Assembly (NCBI GenBank): GCA_023393375.1
Contig: JAEWLI010000007.1
Location: 1-44,309 of the forward strand
DNA from: Bacteroidota bacterium
GTDB lineage: Bacteria; Bacteroidota; Bacteroidia; Cytophagales; Cyclobacteriaceae
DNA length: 44,309 nt
Direction: 5' to 3'
Shown: positions 7,930 to 17,560 of the stretch, in pieces
How the letters are laid out: each line of letters begins with the position of its first letter
Position numbering within the stretch: position 1 is the first letter of the stretch
Notes under the pieces: model-generated
The model's database searches: none
The model's input: the letters and a program-made list of their open reading frames with translations, nothing else
What the model was told of the DNA's origin: nothing
Program-made: the position numbers and the translations under genes

Positions 7930-9324
7930 CTATAAATGGATCACCTCGTTGTAAGCAGCTGCAGCGGCCTCCATAATCGCTTCCGACATAGTGGGATGAG
8001 GATGGACGGTCTTGATGATCTCATGACCTGTTGTCTCCAGGTTGCGTGCAGCCACAACCTCGGCAATCATTTCTGTAACATTTGCCCCAATCAAATGTGC
8101 TCCCAGCCACTCACCATATTTTGCATCAAAAATCACCTTCACAAATCCTTCTTTAGCACCAGCAGCACTGGCTTTCCCTGAAGCTGAAAAGGGGAATTTC
8201 CCTACTTTGATTTCATATCCTGCTTTTTTGGCTGCCTTTTCAGTGTATCCTACTGAAGCTATTTCGGGGGAACAATATGTACAACCAGGAATATTATTAT
8301 AATTTAATGGTTCCGTTTTTTTCCCTGCTATTTTTTCAACACATATAATACCTTCAGCTGAAGCTACATGCGCTAGTGCTTGTCCATGCACAATATCGCC
8401 AATAGCATATACCCCCGCAACACTGGTTTTATAAAAATCGTCCACTTTTATTTTACCTCTTTCTACCTGTACGCCTGTTTCTTCCAGGCCGATACCTTCT
8501 ATATTGGTGGAAATACCAACTGCTGACAAAACAATATCACAATTGATTTTCTCCTCACCATTCTTGGTTTTTACCGTTACGACACAACCTTTGCCTTTGG
8601 TATCCACATGCGTAACTTCAGCACTCGTTTTTACTTCAATTCCGGCTTTCTTAAATGATCTTTCGAGTTGTTTTGAAATCTCCTCATCTTCAACAGGAAC
8701 GATATTGGGCATAAATTCAACCAAAGTCACCTTAGTGCCAATGATGTTATAAAAATAAGCAAATTCTACACCTATCGCTCCCGAACCTACCACTACCATA
8801 GATTTAGGTTGCTCTTCCAGACTCATTGCTTTTCTGTATCCAATGATTTTTTTATGATCAATGGGCATGGAAGGTAGCTCCCTTGATCTGCCACCAGTTG
8901 CAAGGATAATATGGTCAGCTGAATATTCTGTTTTTTTACCATCCTTATCTGTCACTTCTACCTTTTTTCCTGCTTTCAGTTTTCCAAACCCTGCTATATG
9001 ATCTATTTTATTTTTTCTAAAAAGGAAATTCACCCCTTTGCTCATCCCCTGGGCAACCTCACGGCTTCTCTTAACAACCCCTTTAAAATCAATAGATGCC
9101 TCACCCACATTTATCCCGTAATCTTTTGCATGGCTGATGTAATCAAATACATTGGCACTTTTCAACAAAGCCTTTGTAGGTATACATCCCCAGTTCAAAC
9201 ATATGCCGCCCAATTCTTCACGTTCCACTACGCCTACCTTAAAACCCAGTTGGGATGCTCGTATGGCTGCCACATATCCGCCAGGACCGCTGCCAATTAC
9301 TAAAATATCATATTTAGAGGCCAT
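7930..9324 (-). CDS. lpdA: Dihydrolipoyl dehydrogenase (E3)
   Basis: This 464-aa flavoenzyme reoxidises dihydrolipoamide in the pyruvate, 2-oxoglutarate and branched-chain dehydrogenase complexes and in glycine cleavage, reducing NAD+. The N-terminal FAD fingerprint GSGPGG (11-16) is followed by the redox-active disulfide C42LNWGC47. The second nucleotide-binding motif is GSGAIGVEF (about 185-193), the FAD-contacting GDIVHG is near residue 312, and the C-terminal HPHPTMSEA carries the catalytic His at the dimer interface. Length and motif order are standard. No E1 or E2 gene lies in the window, so it may be a shared E3. It is divergent from dnaE, with a nested dyad in the gap and a TAAATTTG -7-like element upstream. 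The hairpin at 7874-7898 terminates it. Confidence 0.96.
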   Translation of the reverse strand: MASKYDILVIGSGPGGYVAAIRASQLGFKVGVVEREELGGICLNWGCIPTKALLKSANVFDYISHAKDYGINVGEASIDFKGVVKRSREVAQGMSKGVNFLFRKNKIDHIAGFGKLKAGKKVEVTDKDGKKTEYSADHIILATGGRSRELPSMPIDHKKIIGYRKAMSLEEQPKSMVVVGSGAIGVEFAYFYNIIGTKVTLVEFMPNIVPVEDEEISKQLERSFKKAGIEVKTSAEVTHVDTKGKGCVVTVKTKNGEEKINCDIVLSAVGISTNIEGIGLEETGVQVERGKIKVDDFYKTSVAGVYAIGDIVHGQALAHVASAEGIICVEKIAGKKTEPLNYNNIPGCTYCSPEIASVGYTEKAAKKAGYEIKVGKFPFSASGKASAAGAKEGFVKVIFDAKYGEWLGAHLIGANVTEMIAEVVAARNLETTGHEIIKTVHPHPTMSEAIMEAAAAAYNEVIHL

Positions 9325-9366
9325 TTATAAAATTTGGTTAGTTGATTAAAAAAATATTTGAGTCTG

Positions 9367-9374
9367 CAAATTTA
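9367..9374 (-). promoter_or_regulatory. Candidate -7 promoter element of lpdA
   Basis: The minus strand reads TAAATTTG, matching the Bacteroidota TAnnTTTG consensus, 42 bases upstream of the lpdA ATG. No clear -33 TTG element is seen at the expected 19-21 nt spacing. Confidence 0.4.
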
Positions 9375-9406
9375 TATGATTTGGGCATAGAAAAAAAAGC
9401 AGATAA

Positions 9407-9441
9407 GTTTATTTGCCGTTATGAATAACTCTGAAATAAAC
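9407..9441. promoter_or_regulatory. Nested dyad between divergent lpdA and dnaE
   Basis: The outer arms are GTTTATTT (9407-9414) and AAATAAAC (9434-9441). The inner arms are GTTAT (9418-9422) and ATAAC (9425-9429). All arms pair perfectly. The dyad lies between the two candidate promoters, so an operator function is plausible, but no regulator can be named. Confidence 0.35.
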
Positions 9442-9479
9442 AATGCCATCTCCTCTCAAATAACCTTCTGATTTTTCCT

Positions 9480-9487
9480 TACTTTTG
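9480..9487 (+). promoter_or_regulatory. Candidate -7 promoter element of dnaE
   Basis: TACTTTTG fits TAnnTTTG and sits 26 bases upstream of the dnaE ATG, leaving a short leader. The -33 element is not obvious. Confidence 0.4.
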
Positions 9488-9513
9488 TTAAACAATTAAT
9501 ATACCTTTTTGAT

Positions 9514-12500
9514 ATGCCTGATTTTTCTCACTTACATGTACATACGCAATTCTCCCTCCTGGATGGAGCTGCCAACATTCCGGAATTAATGAAAAAAGCA
9601 CAAAAAGATGGGATGAAAGCGATTGCCCTAACTGATCATGGCAATATGTTTGGTGCATTTAAATTTGTGTCGGAAGCAAAAAAACATGGCATTAAACCTA
9701 TTATTGGTTGTGAGTTTTACATTGTAGAAGACCGGCATAAAAAAGCTTTCAGTAAAGAAAATAAAGACAATCGGTATCATCAGTTGATGCTTGCAAAAAA
9801 CGAGATCGGTTATAAAAACCTCAGTAAGTTATGTTCGCTGGGATATATTGAAGGCATGTACAGCAAATGGCCAAGAATAGACAAGGAATTGATCTTGAAA
9901 TATCACGAAGGCCTGATCGCCACCACCTGTTGTCTGGGTGCAGAAGTGCCCCAAGCTATAATGAATCAAGGAGAAGAAAAAGCTGAAGAACTGTTTAAGT
10001 GGTGGCTCGACCTGTTTGGCGAAGACTATTATGTGGAGCTGCAACGCCACAAAATGGAAGAGCAGGAACAGGTGAATCATGTTTTATTGAAATTCGCAAA
10101 AAAATACAATGTCAAAATCATCGCATCAAATGATTCTCATTATGTAGATAAGGATGATTATAATGCGCATGATATTTTATTATGCGTAAACACCGGGGAA
10201 TTTCAAAGCGTGGAAATTGGCGATGGTAAAGGCAAAAGATTTGGATTCCCAAATGACCAGTTCTACTTTAAGTCGCAACAGGAAATGGCCGCACTTTTTG
10301 ATGATCTTCCACAAGCTTTGGATTTTACCAATGAGATCATTGATAAAGTAAATACCCCGGAATTAAAACGGGATATATTATTACCTAACTTCCCCTTACC
10401 TCCTGAATTTAAAACTGCCGATGATTATCTGACATTCTTATCTTTAGAAGGGGCTAAATTAAAATACAAAGTACTAACGCTCGAAATTGAAGAAAGACTG
10501 ACCCATGAGTTAAAAATTATCAAAGACATGGGTTTTGCAGGGTACTTCCTAATTGTAGCTGATTTCATCAATGCAGGCAAGGAACTTGGGGTTTTGGTTG
10601 GCCCGGGAAGAGGATCCGCAGCGGGATCTGTAGTGGCTTTTTGTATTGGCATCACCAATATCGATCCGATCAAATATAATCTTCTTTTTGAGCGGTTCTT
10701 GAATCCAGAACGTGTATCGATGCCTGATATTGATACAGATTTTGATGATGAGGGCAGGCAAAAGGTGATTGATTATGTAGTAGAGAAATATGGGTATAAA
10801 CAGGTAGCACAGATCATTACATATGGCACCATGGCCGCTAAGATGGCCATTAAGGACGTATCCCGTGTTACAGAACTACCATTATCAGAAGCGAATTTAT
10901 TGGCTAAGTTAGTGCCTGAGCGACCTGGCACTACCTTATTAAAAGCCTATGATGAAGTTCCTGAACTTAAAGCGATCCGTGACGGCAATGACCATCGTAG
11001 TGAAGTATTGCGTTTGGCAGAAAAGCTGGAAGGCTCGATCAGAAATTCCGGAATTCATGCCGCGGGTATTATCATTGCTCCCGATGACCTTACAGAATAC
11101 ATCCCGGTTTCCACTTCCAAGGATTCCAACCTGCTGGTAACCCAGTTTGACGGCAAAGTAATCGAAGATGCAGGGATGCTGAAAATGGACTTTTTGGGGT
11201 TAAAGACATTGACCATTATCAAGGATGCTTTAAAACTTATCCATAAAAATCATGGTGTGGAAATTGATATGGACAATATCCCTTTGGAAGATGAAAAAAC
11301 TTTTGATTTGTACCAGAGAGGGGATACTGTAGGTACATTTCAATTTGAGTCGCCAGGTATGAGAAAATATCTGCAGGAGCTAAAACCCACCAATATTGAA
11401 GACCTAATTGCCATGAATGCCCTTTACCGTCCTGGACCAATGGATTTCATTCCTAATTTCATCAAACGTAAACATGGTGAAGAAGAAGTGGAGTATCCGC
11501 ATGAATTGTTGATCCCAATACTTCAATATTCATATGGTATCATGGTGTACCAGGAACAGATCATGCAAACGGCTCAGATCATGGCAGGTTATAGTTTAGG
11601 ACAAGCCGACTTGTTGAGAAGGGCTATGGGAAAAAAGAACTTGGCAGAAATGAACAAGCAGCGGGAAATTTTTGTAAATGGAGCGAAAGAAAAGCATAAT
11701 ATACCTGCAAAAAAGGCCGAGGAAGTTTTTACTGTAATGGAAAAGTTTGCTCAGTATGGGTTTAACCGTTCCCATTCAGCAGCATATTCTGTAGTCGCCT
11801 ATCAAACCGCTTATCTGAAAGCCCATTATCCCGCAGAATATATGGCGTCAGTGCTTACCCATAACCAAAACAACATTGAGAAAATAACTTTCTTTATGGA
11901 TGAATGCAAACGACAGGGGATTAAAGTGCTTGGACCAAATGTAAATCAGAGTGGGGTATATTTCGATGTGAATCAGGAGGGAGAAATTTTGTTCGGACTA
12001 GGTGCTATTAAGGGATCCGGGGAAACAGCAGTGGAAGCCATTATAAATGAAAGAAAGAAAAATGGACCATTCAAATCCATTTTCGATTTTTCTGAAAGGG
12101 TAAACTTAAGAGCAGTCAATAAAAAAACCTTTGAGAGCCTCGCTTTGTCTGGTGGGTTTGATTGTTTTAATGATTACCATCGCAAACAATATGTATATTC
12201 TCCAGATGGGGATATTTCGTTGATCGAAAAAGCCATCAAATATGGTAACATGATACAAAGTGAAAAGAACTCTGCTCAAACCTCGTTGTTTGGCGGTACA
12301 TCAAGTGTATCCATACCACCTCCCAAAGTTGAGCCCATAGAACCATTTGGAGATATTGAAAAACTTCGACTGGAAAAAGAAGTGGTGGGCTTTTATATTT
12401 CCGGTCATCCGCTAGATATGTATAAAATTGATATTGACAATTTTTGTACATGTTCAGTAGATAAAATAGAAAATCATAAAAATGAATTAATTTCTGTAGC

Positions 12501-12993
12501 TGGTATCGTTTCAAAGAGCATCACCCGTCAAACAAAAACCGGAAAGACCTTCGGACTATTCACCATTGATGATTATGAAAGCTCCCTGGACATGGCCATG
12601 TTTGGTGAAGAATACCTCAAACACCAACATTTATTAAGCGTGGGACAATATGTTTTCATTACTGGTAAAGTGGTGGAACGATACAACCAGATTGGCGTAT
12701 GGGAACTGAGGCCAAATGGGATTCAATTACTTGCTGATGTTCGTGAGAAAATGAGTAAAACCCTTATGATCGATGTCCGTTTGGATGATGTGAATGAGGC
12801 GATGATTCATGCTTTAGAAGAAATCACGACCAATTATCCGGGAAAAGTAAATCTGTTGATTAATGTGCTGCTGGCGGAAGAGAACTTAAGAGTTGACATG
12901 ATGTCTAGAAAATTTAAAGTATCTCCCGAAAACAGCTTAATCCAGGAGTTGGATAAAATTCCGGAAATAACTTATAAATTGTTGCCCAATTAA
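9514..12993 (+). CDS. dnaE: DNA polymerase III alpha subunit (replicative polymerase)
   Basis: This 1159-aa C-family polymerase has almost the length of E. coli DnaE. It opens with a PHP domain (HLHVHTQFSLLDGAA, residues 6-20) that keeps metal-binding His residues. The palm catalytic triad is visible as PDIDTDF (D407, D409) and LKMDFLGL (D559). GPGRGSAAGS is the conserved active-site glycine-rich segment. The tandem HhH region lies past residue 800, and an OB-fold domain (LISVAGIVSKSITRQTKTGKTFGLFTI region) lies near residue 1000. It synthesises the chromosome at the replication fork with the beta clamp. The YhcH-family gene follows 15 bp downstream and is probably co-transcribed. No intein or split is seen, and no exonuclease domain of the PolC type is present. 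Confidence 0.97.
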   Translation: MPDFSHLHVHTQFSLLDGAANIPELMKKAQKDGMKAIALTDHGNMFGAFKFVSEAKKHGIKPIIGCEFYIVEDRHKKAFSKENKDNRYHQLMLAKNEIGYKNLSKLCSLGYIEGMYSKWPRIDKELILKYHEGLIATTCCLGAEVPQAIMNQGEEKAEELFKWWLDLFGEDYYVELQRHKMEEQEQVNHVLLKFAKKYNVKIIASNDSHYVDKDDYNAHDILLCVNTGEFQSVEIGDGKGKRFGFPNDQFYFKSQQEMAALFDDLPQALDFTNEIIDKVNTPELKRDILLPNFPLPPEFKTADDYLTFLSLEGAKLKYKVLTLEIEERLTHELKIIKDMGFAGYFLIVADFINAGKELGVLVGPGRGSAAGSVVAFCIGITNIDPIKYNLLFERFLNPERVSMPDIDTDFDDEGRQKVIDYVVEKYGYKQVAQIITYGTMAAKMAIKDVSRVTELPLSEANLLAKLVPERPGTTLLKAYDEVPELKAIRDGNDHRSEVLRLAEKLEGSIRNSGIHAAGIIIAPDDLTEYIPVSTSKDSNLLVTQFDGKVIEDAGMLKMDFLGLKTLTIIKDALKLIHKNHGVEIDMDNIPLEDEKTFDLYQRGDTVGTFQFESPGMRKYLQELKPTNIEDLIAMNALYRPGPMDFIPNFIKRKHGEEEVEYPHELLIPILQYSYGIMVYQEQIMQTAQIMAGYSLGQADLLRRAMGKKNLAEMNKQREIFVNGAKEKHNIPAKKAEEVFTVMEKFAQYGFNRSHSAAYSVVAYQTAYLKAHYPAEYMASVLTHNQNNIEKITFFMDECKRQGIKVLGPNVNQSGVYFDVNQEGEILFGLGAIKGSGETAVEAIINERKKNGPFKSIFDFSERVNLRAVNKKTFESLALSGGFDCFNDYHRKQYVYSPDGDISLIEKAIKYGNMIQSEKNSAQTSLFGGTSSVSIPPPKVEPIEPFGDIEKLRLEKEVVGFYISGHPLDMYKIDIDNFCTCSVDKIENHKNELISVAGIVSKSITRQTKTGKTFGLFTIDDYESSLDMAMFGEEYLKHQHLLSVGQYVFITGKVVERYNQIGVWELRPNGIQLLADVREKMSKTLMIDVRLDDVNEAMIHALEEITTNYPGKVNLLINVLLAEENLRVDMMSRKFKVSPENSLIQELDKIPEITYKLLPN

Positions 12994-13008
12994 TAATTAA
13001 TCTCTGTC

Positions 13009-13458
13009 ATGGTACTAGATAAAATAGAAAACGCCGGAATATATCAATCCCTAAGCCAGAATATCGGTAAAGGATTAAAGTTTCTTGTCAATACAGATTT
13101 TTCCAAAATTCCTTCGGGTCGATATGAAATTGAAAAGGATCAAATTTTTGCATTGGTGAGTGAGTATGAAACGCAGGATTCCATATCCTGTAAAATTGAA
13201 AATCACCGTAAATATCTCGATATACAATACATGATATCAGGTACTGAATATATTGGCTATATGCATGATTATGGGCAGATACCTACTGAAGCGTACGATG
13301 AAACAAAAGACAGGTCCTTTTACATGATAGACACCATCCCACTATTACTTCCAACTGGTAGTTTCGTTATTTTCTGGCCCGGTGATCTTCACCAACCAGG
13401 TATAAAAGCAGACAAATCGCAGTGGGTCAAAAAAGTTGTCGTAAAGATAAAATTATAA
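13009..13458 (+). CDS. YhcH/YjgK/YiaL family protein (DUF386)
   Basis: This 149-aa single-domain cupin-like protein carries family landmarks: an N-terminal IxxAxxYxSLSxNIxKGLxFL pattern, ENHRKYLDIQYMISGTE (about 63-79) with the His and acidic residues of the putative metal pocket, and FVIFWPGDLHQPGI near the C-terminus with another conserved Asp-His. Relatives include the E. coli YhcH, YjgK and YiaL proteins and EbgC, often linked to sugar or sialic-acid metabolism, but a biochemical role is not settled. Here it follows dnaE by 15 bp, with an intrinsic terminator about 120 bp after it, and no sugar-catabolic neighbour is present. The link to dnaE is thus likely positional only. Confidence 0.86.
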   Translation: MVLDKIENAGIYQSLSQNIGKGLKFLVNTDFSKIPSGRYEIEKDQIFALVSEYETQDSISCKIENHRKYLDIQYMISGTEYIGYMHDYGQIPTEAYDETKDRSFYMIDTIPLLLPTGSFVIFWPGDLHQPGIKADKSQWVKKVVVKIKL

Positions 13459-13490
13459 AATTTAAAATTACTTAATTAAAATTATGTCAC

Positions 13491-13511
13491 ATTTTGCGAG
13501 TTGCGCAAAAT
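13491..13511. repeat. Perfect 8-bp inverted repeat downstream of the yhcH-like gene
   Basis: ATTTTGCG (13491-13498), AGTTG, CGCAAAAT (13504-13511). The stem is perfect with a 5-nt loop but has no following U-tract. It also embeds the palindrome TTGCGCAA. It could be an operator or an RNA processing hairpin. Confidence 0.4.
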
Positions 13512-13579
13512 ACAATGGCATGGATTTGGCTATTAATAATTTTAGTTTGCATAAGTATTTATTAAACATAATAACAATT

Positions 13580-13610
13580 AAAAAACGGGATTAAATATGT
13601 CCCGTTTTTT
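13580..13610 (+). terminator. Intrinsic terminator after dnaE-yhcH
   Basis: A-tract and ACGGGA pair with TCCCGT and a following T-tract; the loop is TTAAATATG (13591-13599). The A-rich 5' side makes it potentially bidirectional. It separates the dnaE unit from purL. Confidence 0.85.
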
Positions 13611-13700
13611 TATAATAACTCCCAAGTGGTCTATTGGCGCAAGATTTAAACACTCTTTATTATTTTTAGAAAATCAGAACCAATTTAATTTCCTTTCGGT

Positions 13701-13708
13701 TAATTTTG
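13701..13708 (+). promoter_or_regulatory. Candidate -7 promoter element of purL
   Basis: TAATTTTG fits the Bacteroidota TAnnTTTG element 25 bases upstream of the purL ATG. No convincing -33 element is seen. Confidence 0.4.
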
Positions 13709-13733
13709 CGCCCGTAATCAAATCATACATTTC

Positions 13734-16700
13734 ATGTTACTATATTTCAAAGCCCCTCACAACAAGTATTATGTAGTTGACATTATATCCAAACCTGAAA
13801 AAGCTGATATCCAGAAGTTGATCTGGTTATTTAATGGTGCCGACTACCTCGAACAAGACACTGTGGATGGGACTTTTATTGGCCCCCGTGTTGAAATGAT
13901 TACACCCTGGAGTACCAATGCTGTTGAAATTACGCAAAATATGGGCATAACAGGGATTACCAGAATGGAAGAATTCATCAAAATAACCTCTTTTGATGAC
14001 CATTTCGATCCCATGCTTAAAGCAAAGTATGAGGGTATTAATCAGCAAACTTTAACCATTAAACATCAGCCGGAACCAGTTAGGTATATCGATGACATCA
14101 GTGCTTACAATCAGCAGGAGGGTTTGGCTTTGAGCGATGATGAAGTTGAATACCTCAATCAGGTTACCGAGACAATCGGCAGAAAACTCACGGATAGTGA
14201 GGTCTTCGGATTCTCACAAGTCAACTCTGAACATTGTCGTCACAAAATCTTTAATGGCACTTTCATTATTGATGATGTGGAAAAACCCGATACTTTGTTT
14301 CAATTAATCAAAAAGACATCCATAGCACATCCGAACAAGCTGGTGTCGGCATACAAAGACAACGTAGCATACATTGAAGGCCCTAAAGCCTGGCAATTTG
14401 CCCCTAAAACCCAGGATAAACCTGATTTCTTCGGTTTAAAAGAAATTGAAACCGTATTGTCGTTGAAAGCCGAAACCCATAATTTCCCGACCACCGTCGA
14501 ACCATTCAATGGAGCAGCTACAGGTACAGGAGGAGAAATCAGGGACAGAATGGCTGGCGGGAAAGCAGGCATCCCACTGGCCGGTACTGCAGTGTACATG
14601 ACATCTTACCCAAGACTGGACGGAGGACGTTCATGGGAAAAAAATACCGAAGCCCGTAAATGGCTCTATCAAACCCCTGAAGAAATCCTGATTAAAGCTT
14701 CTAATGGGGCCAGTGATTTTGGTAACAAGTTTGGTCAACCATTAATTTGCGGAAGCCTTTTAACTTTTGAACATTTTGACAACCTGAAAAAATTTGGTTT
14801 TGATAAAGTGATCATGCTTGCCGGAGGAGTAGGTTATGCCAAAAAAGCTGACAGTTTGAAAGATTCTCCTGAGAAAGGTGATAAAATCATAGTGATGGGT
14901 GGCGATAACTACCGCATTGGCATGGGAGGTGGTGCTGTATCTTCAGTAGCCACTGGTGAATATGGTAATGCCATCGAACTCAATGCCGTTCAACGGGCCA
15001 ATCCGGAAATGCAAAAAAGGGTTTGTAATGCAATACGGGCTATGTCTGAATCTGATCTTAACCCGATTGTATCCATTCATGACCATGGTGCAGGTGGACA
15101 TCTCAATTGCCTTTCAGAATTGGTAGAAGAAAAAGGTGGTACAATTGATATGAGTAAATTACCTATTGGCGATCCTACACTTACACCAAAAGAAATCGTA
15201 GGTAATGAATCTCAAGAGAGAATGGGATTGGTAATGAAACCCGTGGATCTGGATATATTAAAAAAGATATCTGAACGTGAAAGAGCTCCTTTTTACGTAG
15301 TTGGGGAAATAACCGATGATGAACAATTTGTATTTAAAGGCACCGATGGTGTAAATCCAATTGATATTAAACTGGAATATTTATTTGGTAAACCTCCTAA
15401 AACCATTCTTACGGATAAAAGCCAACAAGACAAATATCCGGCATTGGAATACCACATTTCCAATTTTGAAACCTACTTAGAAGATATTCTGCAATTGGAA
15501 AGTGTGGCCTGTAAAGATTGGCTGACCAATAAAGTAGACCGTTGTGTGACCGGCAGGGTAGCCATGCAACAAACTGCAGGATCATTACAATTGCCCTTGA
15601 ATAATTTGGGTGTAATGGCTTTGGATTACATCGACCAGGCAGGTATTGCCACCGCTATAGGACATGCTCCCGTTGCGGCAATGATAGATCCGGCAGCTGG
15701 ATCAGTTTTGGCGATTGCAGAATCACTGACCAACCTGGTTTGGGCACCCCTTAAAGATGGTTTGCAGGGAGTATCCCTCAGTGCTAATTGGATGTGGCCG
15801 GCGAAAAATCCGGGAGAGAATGCGCGATTGTATAAAGCAGTTGAAGCAGCTAGTGAATTTGCTATAAACCTTGGAATTAATATTCCAACTGGCAAAGATT
15901 CTTTATCCATGACTCAAAAATACCCTAACGGTGAGGCTATATACTCTCCGGGTACTGTAATCATTTCTTCTGCGGGAGAGGTTACAAATGTTTCTAAGAC
16001 TGTTTCTGTTGCATTAAAACATGTTTCGGATTCTTATTTGTTGTATATTGATTTATCGGGATGTCCAATCCAAACAGGAGGCAGCAGCTTCGCACAAATT
16101 CTTGGAGGTGTAGGCGAAACAACCCCTACCGTGAATGATCCTGCTTATTTTAAAAATTCATTTAACACCATTCAACAGTTGATAAATGAAAATAAAATAT
16201 TGTCTGGACATGATATCTCTGCTGGAGGTTTAATTACAGCACTGTTGGAAATGACATTTGCACATAATGATATTGGTCTGTCTGTCGATTTAACTTCAAT
16301 AAATGAAGAAGATCCTATTAAATTGTTATTCAGTGAAAATCCTGGAGTGATCATTCAGGTAGAAAAAAATAGTGGTGTTGAAAATATTCTAAAAGAAAAT
16401 AAGATTGATTATTATCGCATCGCCAATGTTTTGGGCGAAAGGAAATTCGATCTTAAAGCAAAAAATTTGGTTAAAGATCTTAATATTGATCACCTTCGTG
16501 ACTTGTGGTTTAAAACCTCGTACCTGCTCGATCGAAAACAATGTGGGGAAGAGTTGGCCAAAGAACGGTTTGAAAACTATAAACAACAGGATTTGCGATT
16601 TAATTTTCCTGCTTCATTTACAGGTAAATATAATCAATACAATTTGTTGCCCGACCGTCAGAAACCAACTGGCATTAAAGCAGCTATCATCAGGGAAAAA

Positions 16701-17426
16701 GGCATCAATGGTGACAGAGAGATGGCCTATATGTTATACCTGGCTGGTTTTGATGTGAAAGATGTTCATATGACGGACCTGATTTCGGGGAGAGAAACTT
16801 TGGAAGATGTGAACTTTATTGTATTTACCGGAGGTTTTTCCAATTCCGATGTTTTAGGCTCGGCTAAAGGATGGGCTGGTGCTTTTTTGTATAATGAAAA
16901 AGCCAGAAAAGCTTTGGATAATTTTTATGCCCGAAAAGATACCTTAAGTCTTGGTGTATGCAATGGCTGCCAGCTAATGATTGAATTAGGACTTGTGCAT
17001 CCTGAACATGAACAAAAGCCAAAAATGCGCCACAATAAATCTGAAAAATTTGAATGCTCCTTTCTCACCATTGATATTTTGGAAAATGAATCAGTTTTGT
17101 TGAAATCACTTTCAGGTAGCAGGTTGGGAATCTGGGTGGCCCATGGAGAAGGGCAATTTGAACTGCCATACCATCAGGATCAATATCATATTACAGCCAA
17201 ATACAGCCACCATGCCTATCCGGGAAACCCCAATGGATCAGCATTTGATGCGGCTGCTATTTCATCAGCGGATGGTCGCCATCTGGTTATCATGCCCCAT
17301 TTGGAAAGATCTTTTCTTCCAAGGCAATGGGGATATTACCCAGAGGATCGTCAAGATGAGGTGACACCATGGATCGAAGCTTTCATTAATGCAAGGGAGT
17401 GGGTAACCAAGAAAGTAAATCCTTAA
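13734..17426 (+). CDS. purL: Phosphoribosylformylglycinamidine synthase, single-chain
   Basis: This 1230-aa large-type FGAM synthase carries out the fourth step of purine synthesis: FGAR + Gln + ATP to FGAM. The chain has an N-terminal PurS-like domain, a linker with SQVNSEHCRHKIF (about 161-173), and two AIRS-like ATP-grasping halves (ETHNFPTTVEPFNGAATGTGGEIRD region and VSIHDHGAGG). At the C-terminus is a class I glutamine amidotransferase domain with the nucleophile in GVCNGCQL (C1076) and the His-x-Glu of MPHLERS. It is the fused gamma-proteobacterial/eukaryotic-type form rather than the split PurS/L/Q set. It is monocistronic, between an upstream terminator and a strong downstream hairpin, with a TAATTTTG promoter element. 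Everything needed for activity appears intact. Confidence 0.97.
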   Translation: MLLYFKAPHNKYYVVDIISKPEKADIQKLIWLFNGADYLEQDTVDGTFIGPRVEMITPWSTNAVEITQNMGITGITRMEEFIKITSFDDHFDPMLKAKYEGINQQTLTIKHQPEPVRYIDDISAYNQQEGLALSDDEVEYLNQVTETIGRKLTDSEVFGFSQVNSEHCRHKIFNGTFIIDDVEKPDTLFQLIKKTSIAHPNKLVSAYKDNVAYIEGPKAWQFAPKTQDKPDFFGLKEIETVLSLKAETHNFPTTVEPFNGAATGTGGEIRDRMAGGKAGIPLAGTAVYMTSYPRLDGGRSWEKNTEARKWLYQTPEEILIKASNGASDFGNKFGQPLICGSLLTFEHFDNLKKFGFDKVIMLAGGVGYAKKADSLKDSPEKGDKIIVMGGDNYRIGMGGGAVSSVATGEYGNAIELNAVQRANPEMQKRVCNAIRAMSESDLNPIVSIHDHGAGGHLNCLSELVEEKGGTIDMSKLPIGDPTLTPKEIVGNESQERMGLVMKPVDLDILKKISERERAPFYVVGEITDDEQFVFKGTDGVNPIDIKLEYLFGKPPKTILTDKSQQDKYPALEYHISNFETYLEDILQLESVACKDWLTNKVDRCVTGRVAMQQTAGSLQLPLNNLGVMALDYIDQAGIATAIGHAPVAAMIDPAAGSVLAIAESLTNLVWAPLKDGLQGVSLSANWMWPAKNPGENARLYKAVEAASEFAINLGINIPTGKDSLSMTQKYPNGEAIYSPGTVIISSAGEVTNVSKTVSVALKHVSDSYLLYIDLSGCPIQTGGSSFAQILGGVGETTPTVNDPAYFKNSFNTIQQLINENKILSGHDISAGGLITALLEMTFAHNDIGLSVDLTSINEEDPIKLLFSENPGVIIQVEKNSGVENILKENKIDYYRIANVLGERKFDLKAKNLVKDLNIDHLRDLWFKTSYLLDRKQCGEELAKERFENYKQQDLRFNFPASFTGKYNQYNLLPDRQKPTGIKAAIIREKGINGDREMAYMLYLAGFDVKDVHMTDLISGRETLEDVNFIVFTGGFSNSDVLGSAKGWAGAFLYNEKARKALDNFYARKDTLSLGVCNGCQLMIELGLVHPEHEQKPKMRHNKSEKFECSFLTIDILENESVLLKSLSGSRLGIWVAHGEGQFELPYHQDQYHITAKYSHHAYPGNPNGSAFDAAAISSADGRHLVIMPHLERSFLPRQWGYYPEDRQDEVTPWIEAFINAREWVTKKVNP

Positions 17427-17439
17427 AATTTTCTGTGAC

Positions 17440-17474
17440 GTAGATCAGGTTTGTTTTTTATAAACCTGATCTAC
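17440..17474 (+). terminator. Long perfect hairpin after purL
   Basis: The 13-bp arms GTAGATCAGGTTT (17440-17452) and AAACCTGATCTAC (17462-17474) pair perfectly around a T-rich 9-nt loop. There is no long U-tract after the stem, so it may act as a weak terminator or as an mRNA 3' stabiliser between convergent genes. Confidence 0.55.
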
Positions 17475-17502
17475 ACTATTTCATTCCGCCAACTTTTAGG
17501 CA

Positions 17503-17528
17503 TAAAAAAAGGTCTGAATAACAGACCT
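17503..17528 (-). terminator. Intrinsic terminator of the first RpoD-like gene
   Basis: AGGTCTG (17510-17516) and CAGACCT (17522-17528) form a 7-bp stem with a 5-nt loop. On the minus strand it is followed by seven T residues. It lies just past the stop at 17561. Confidence 0.85.
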
Positions 17529-17560
17529 GAAGTTTTTATAGCATAAGTTTCATCTATCCC

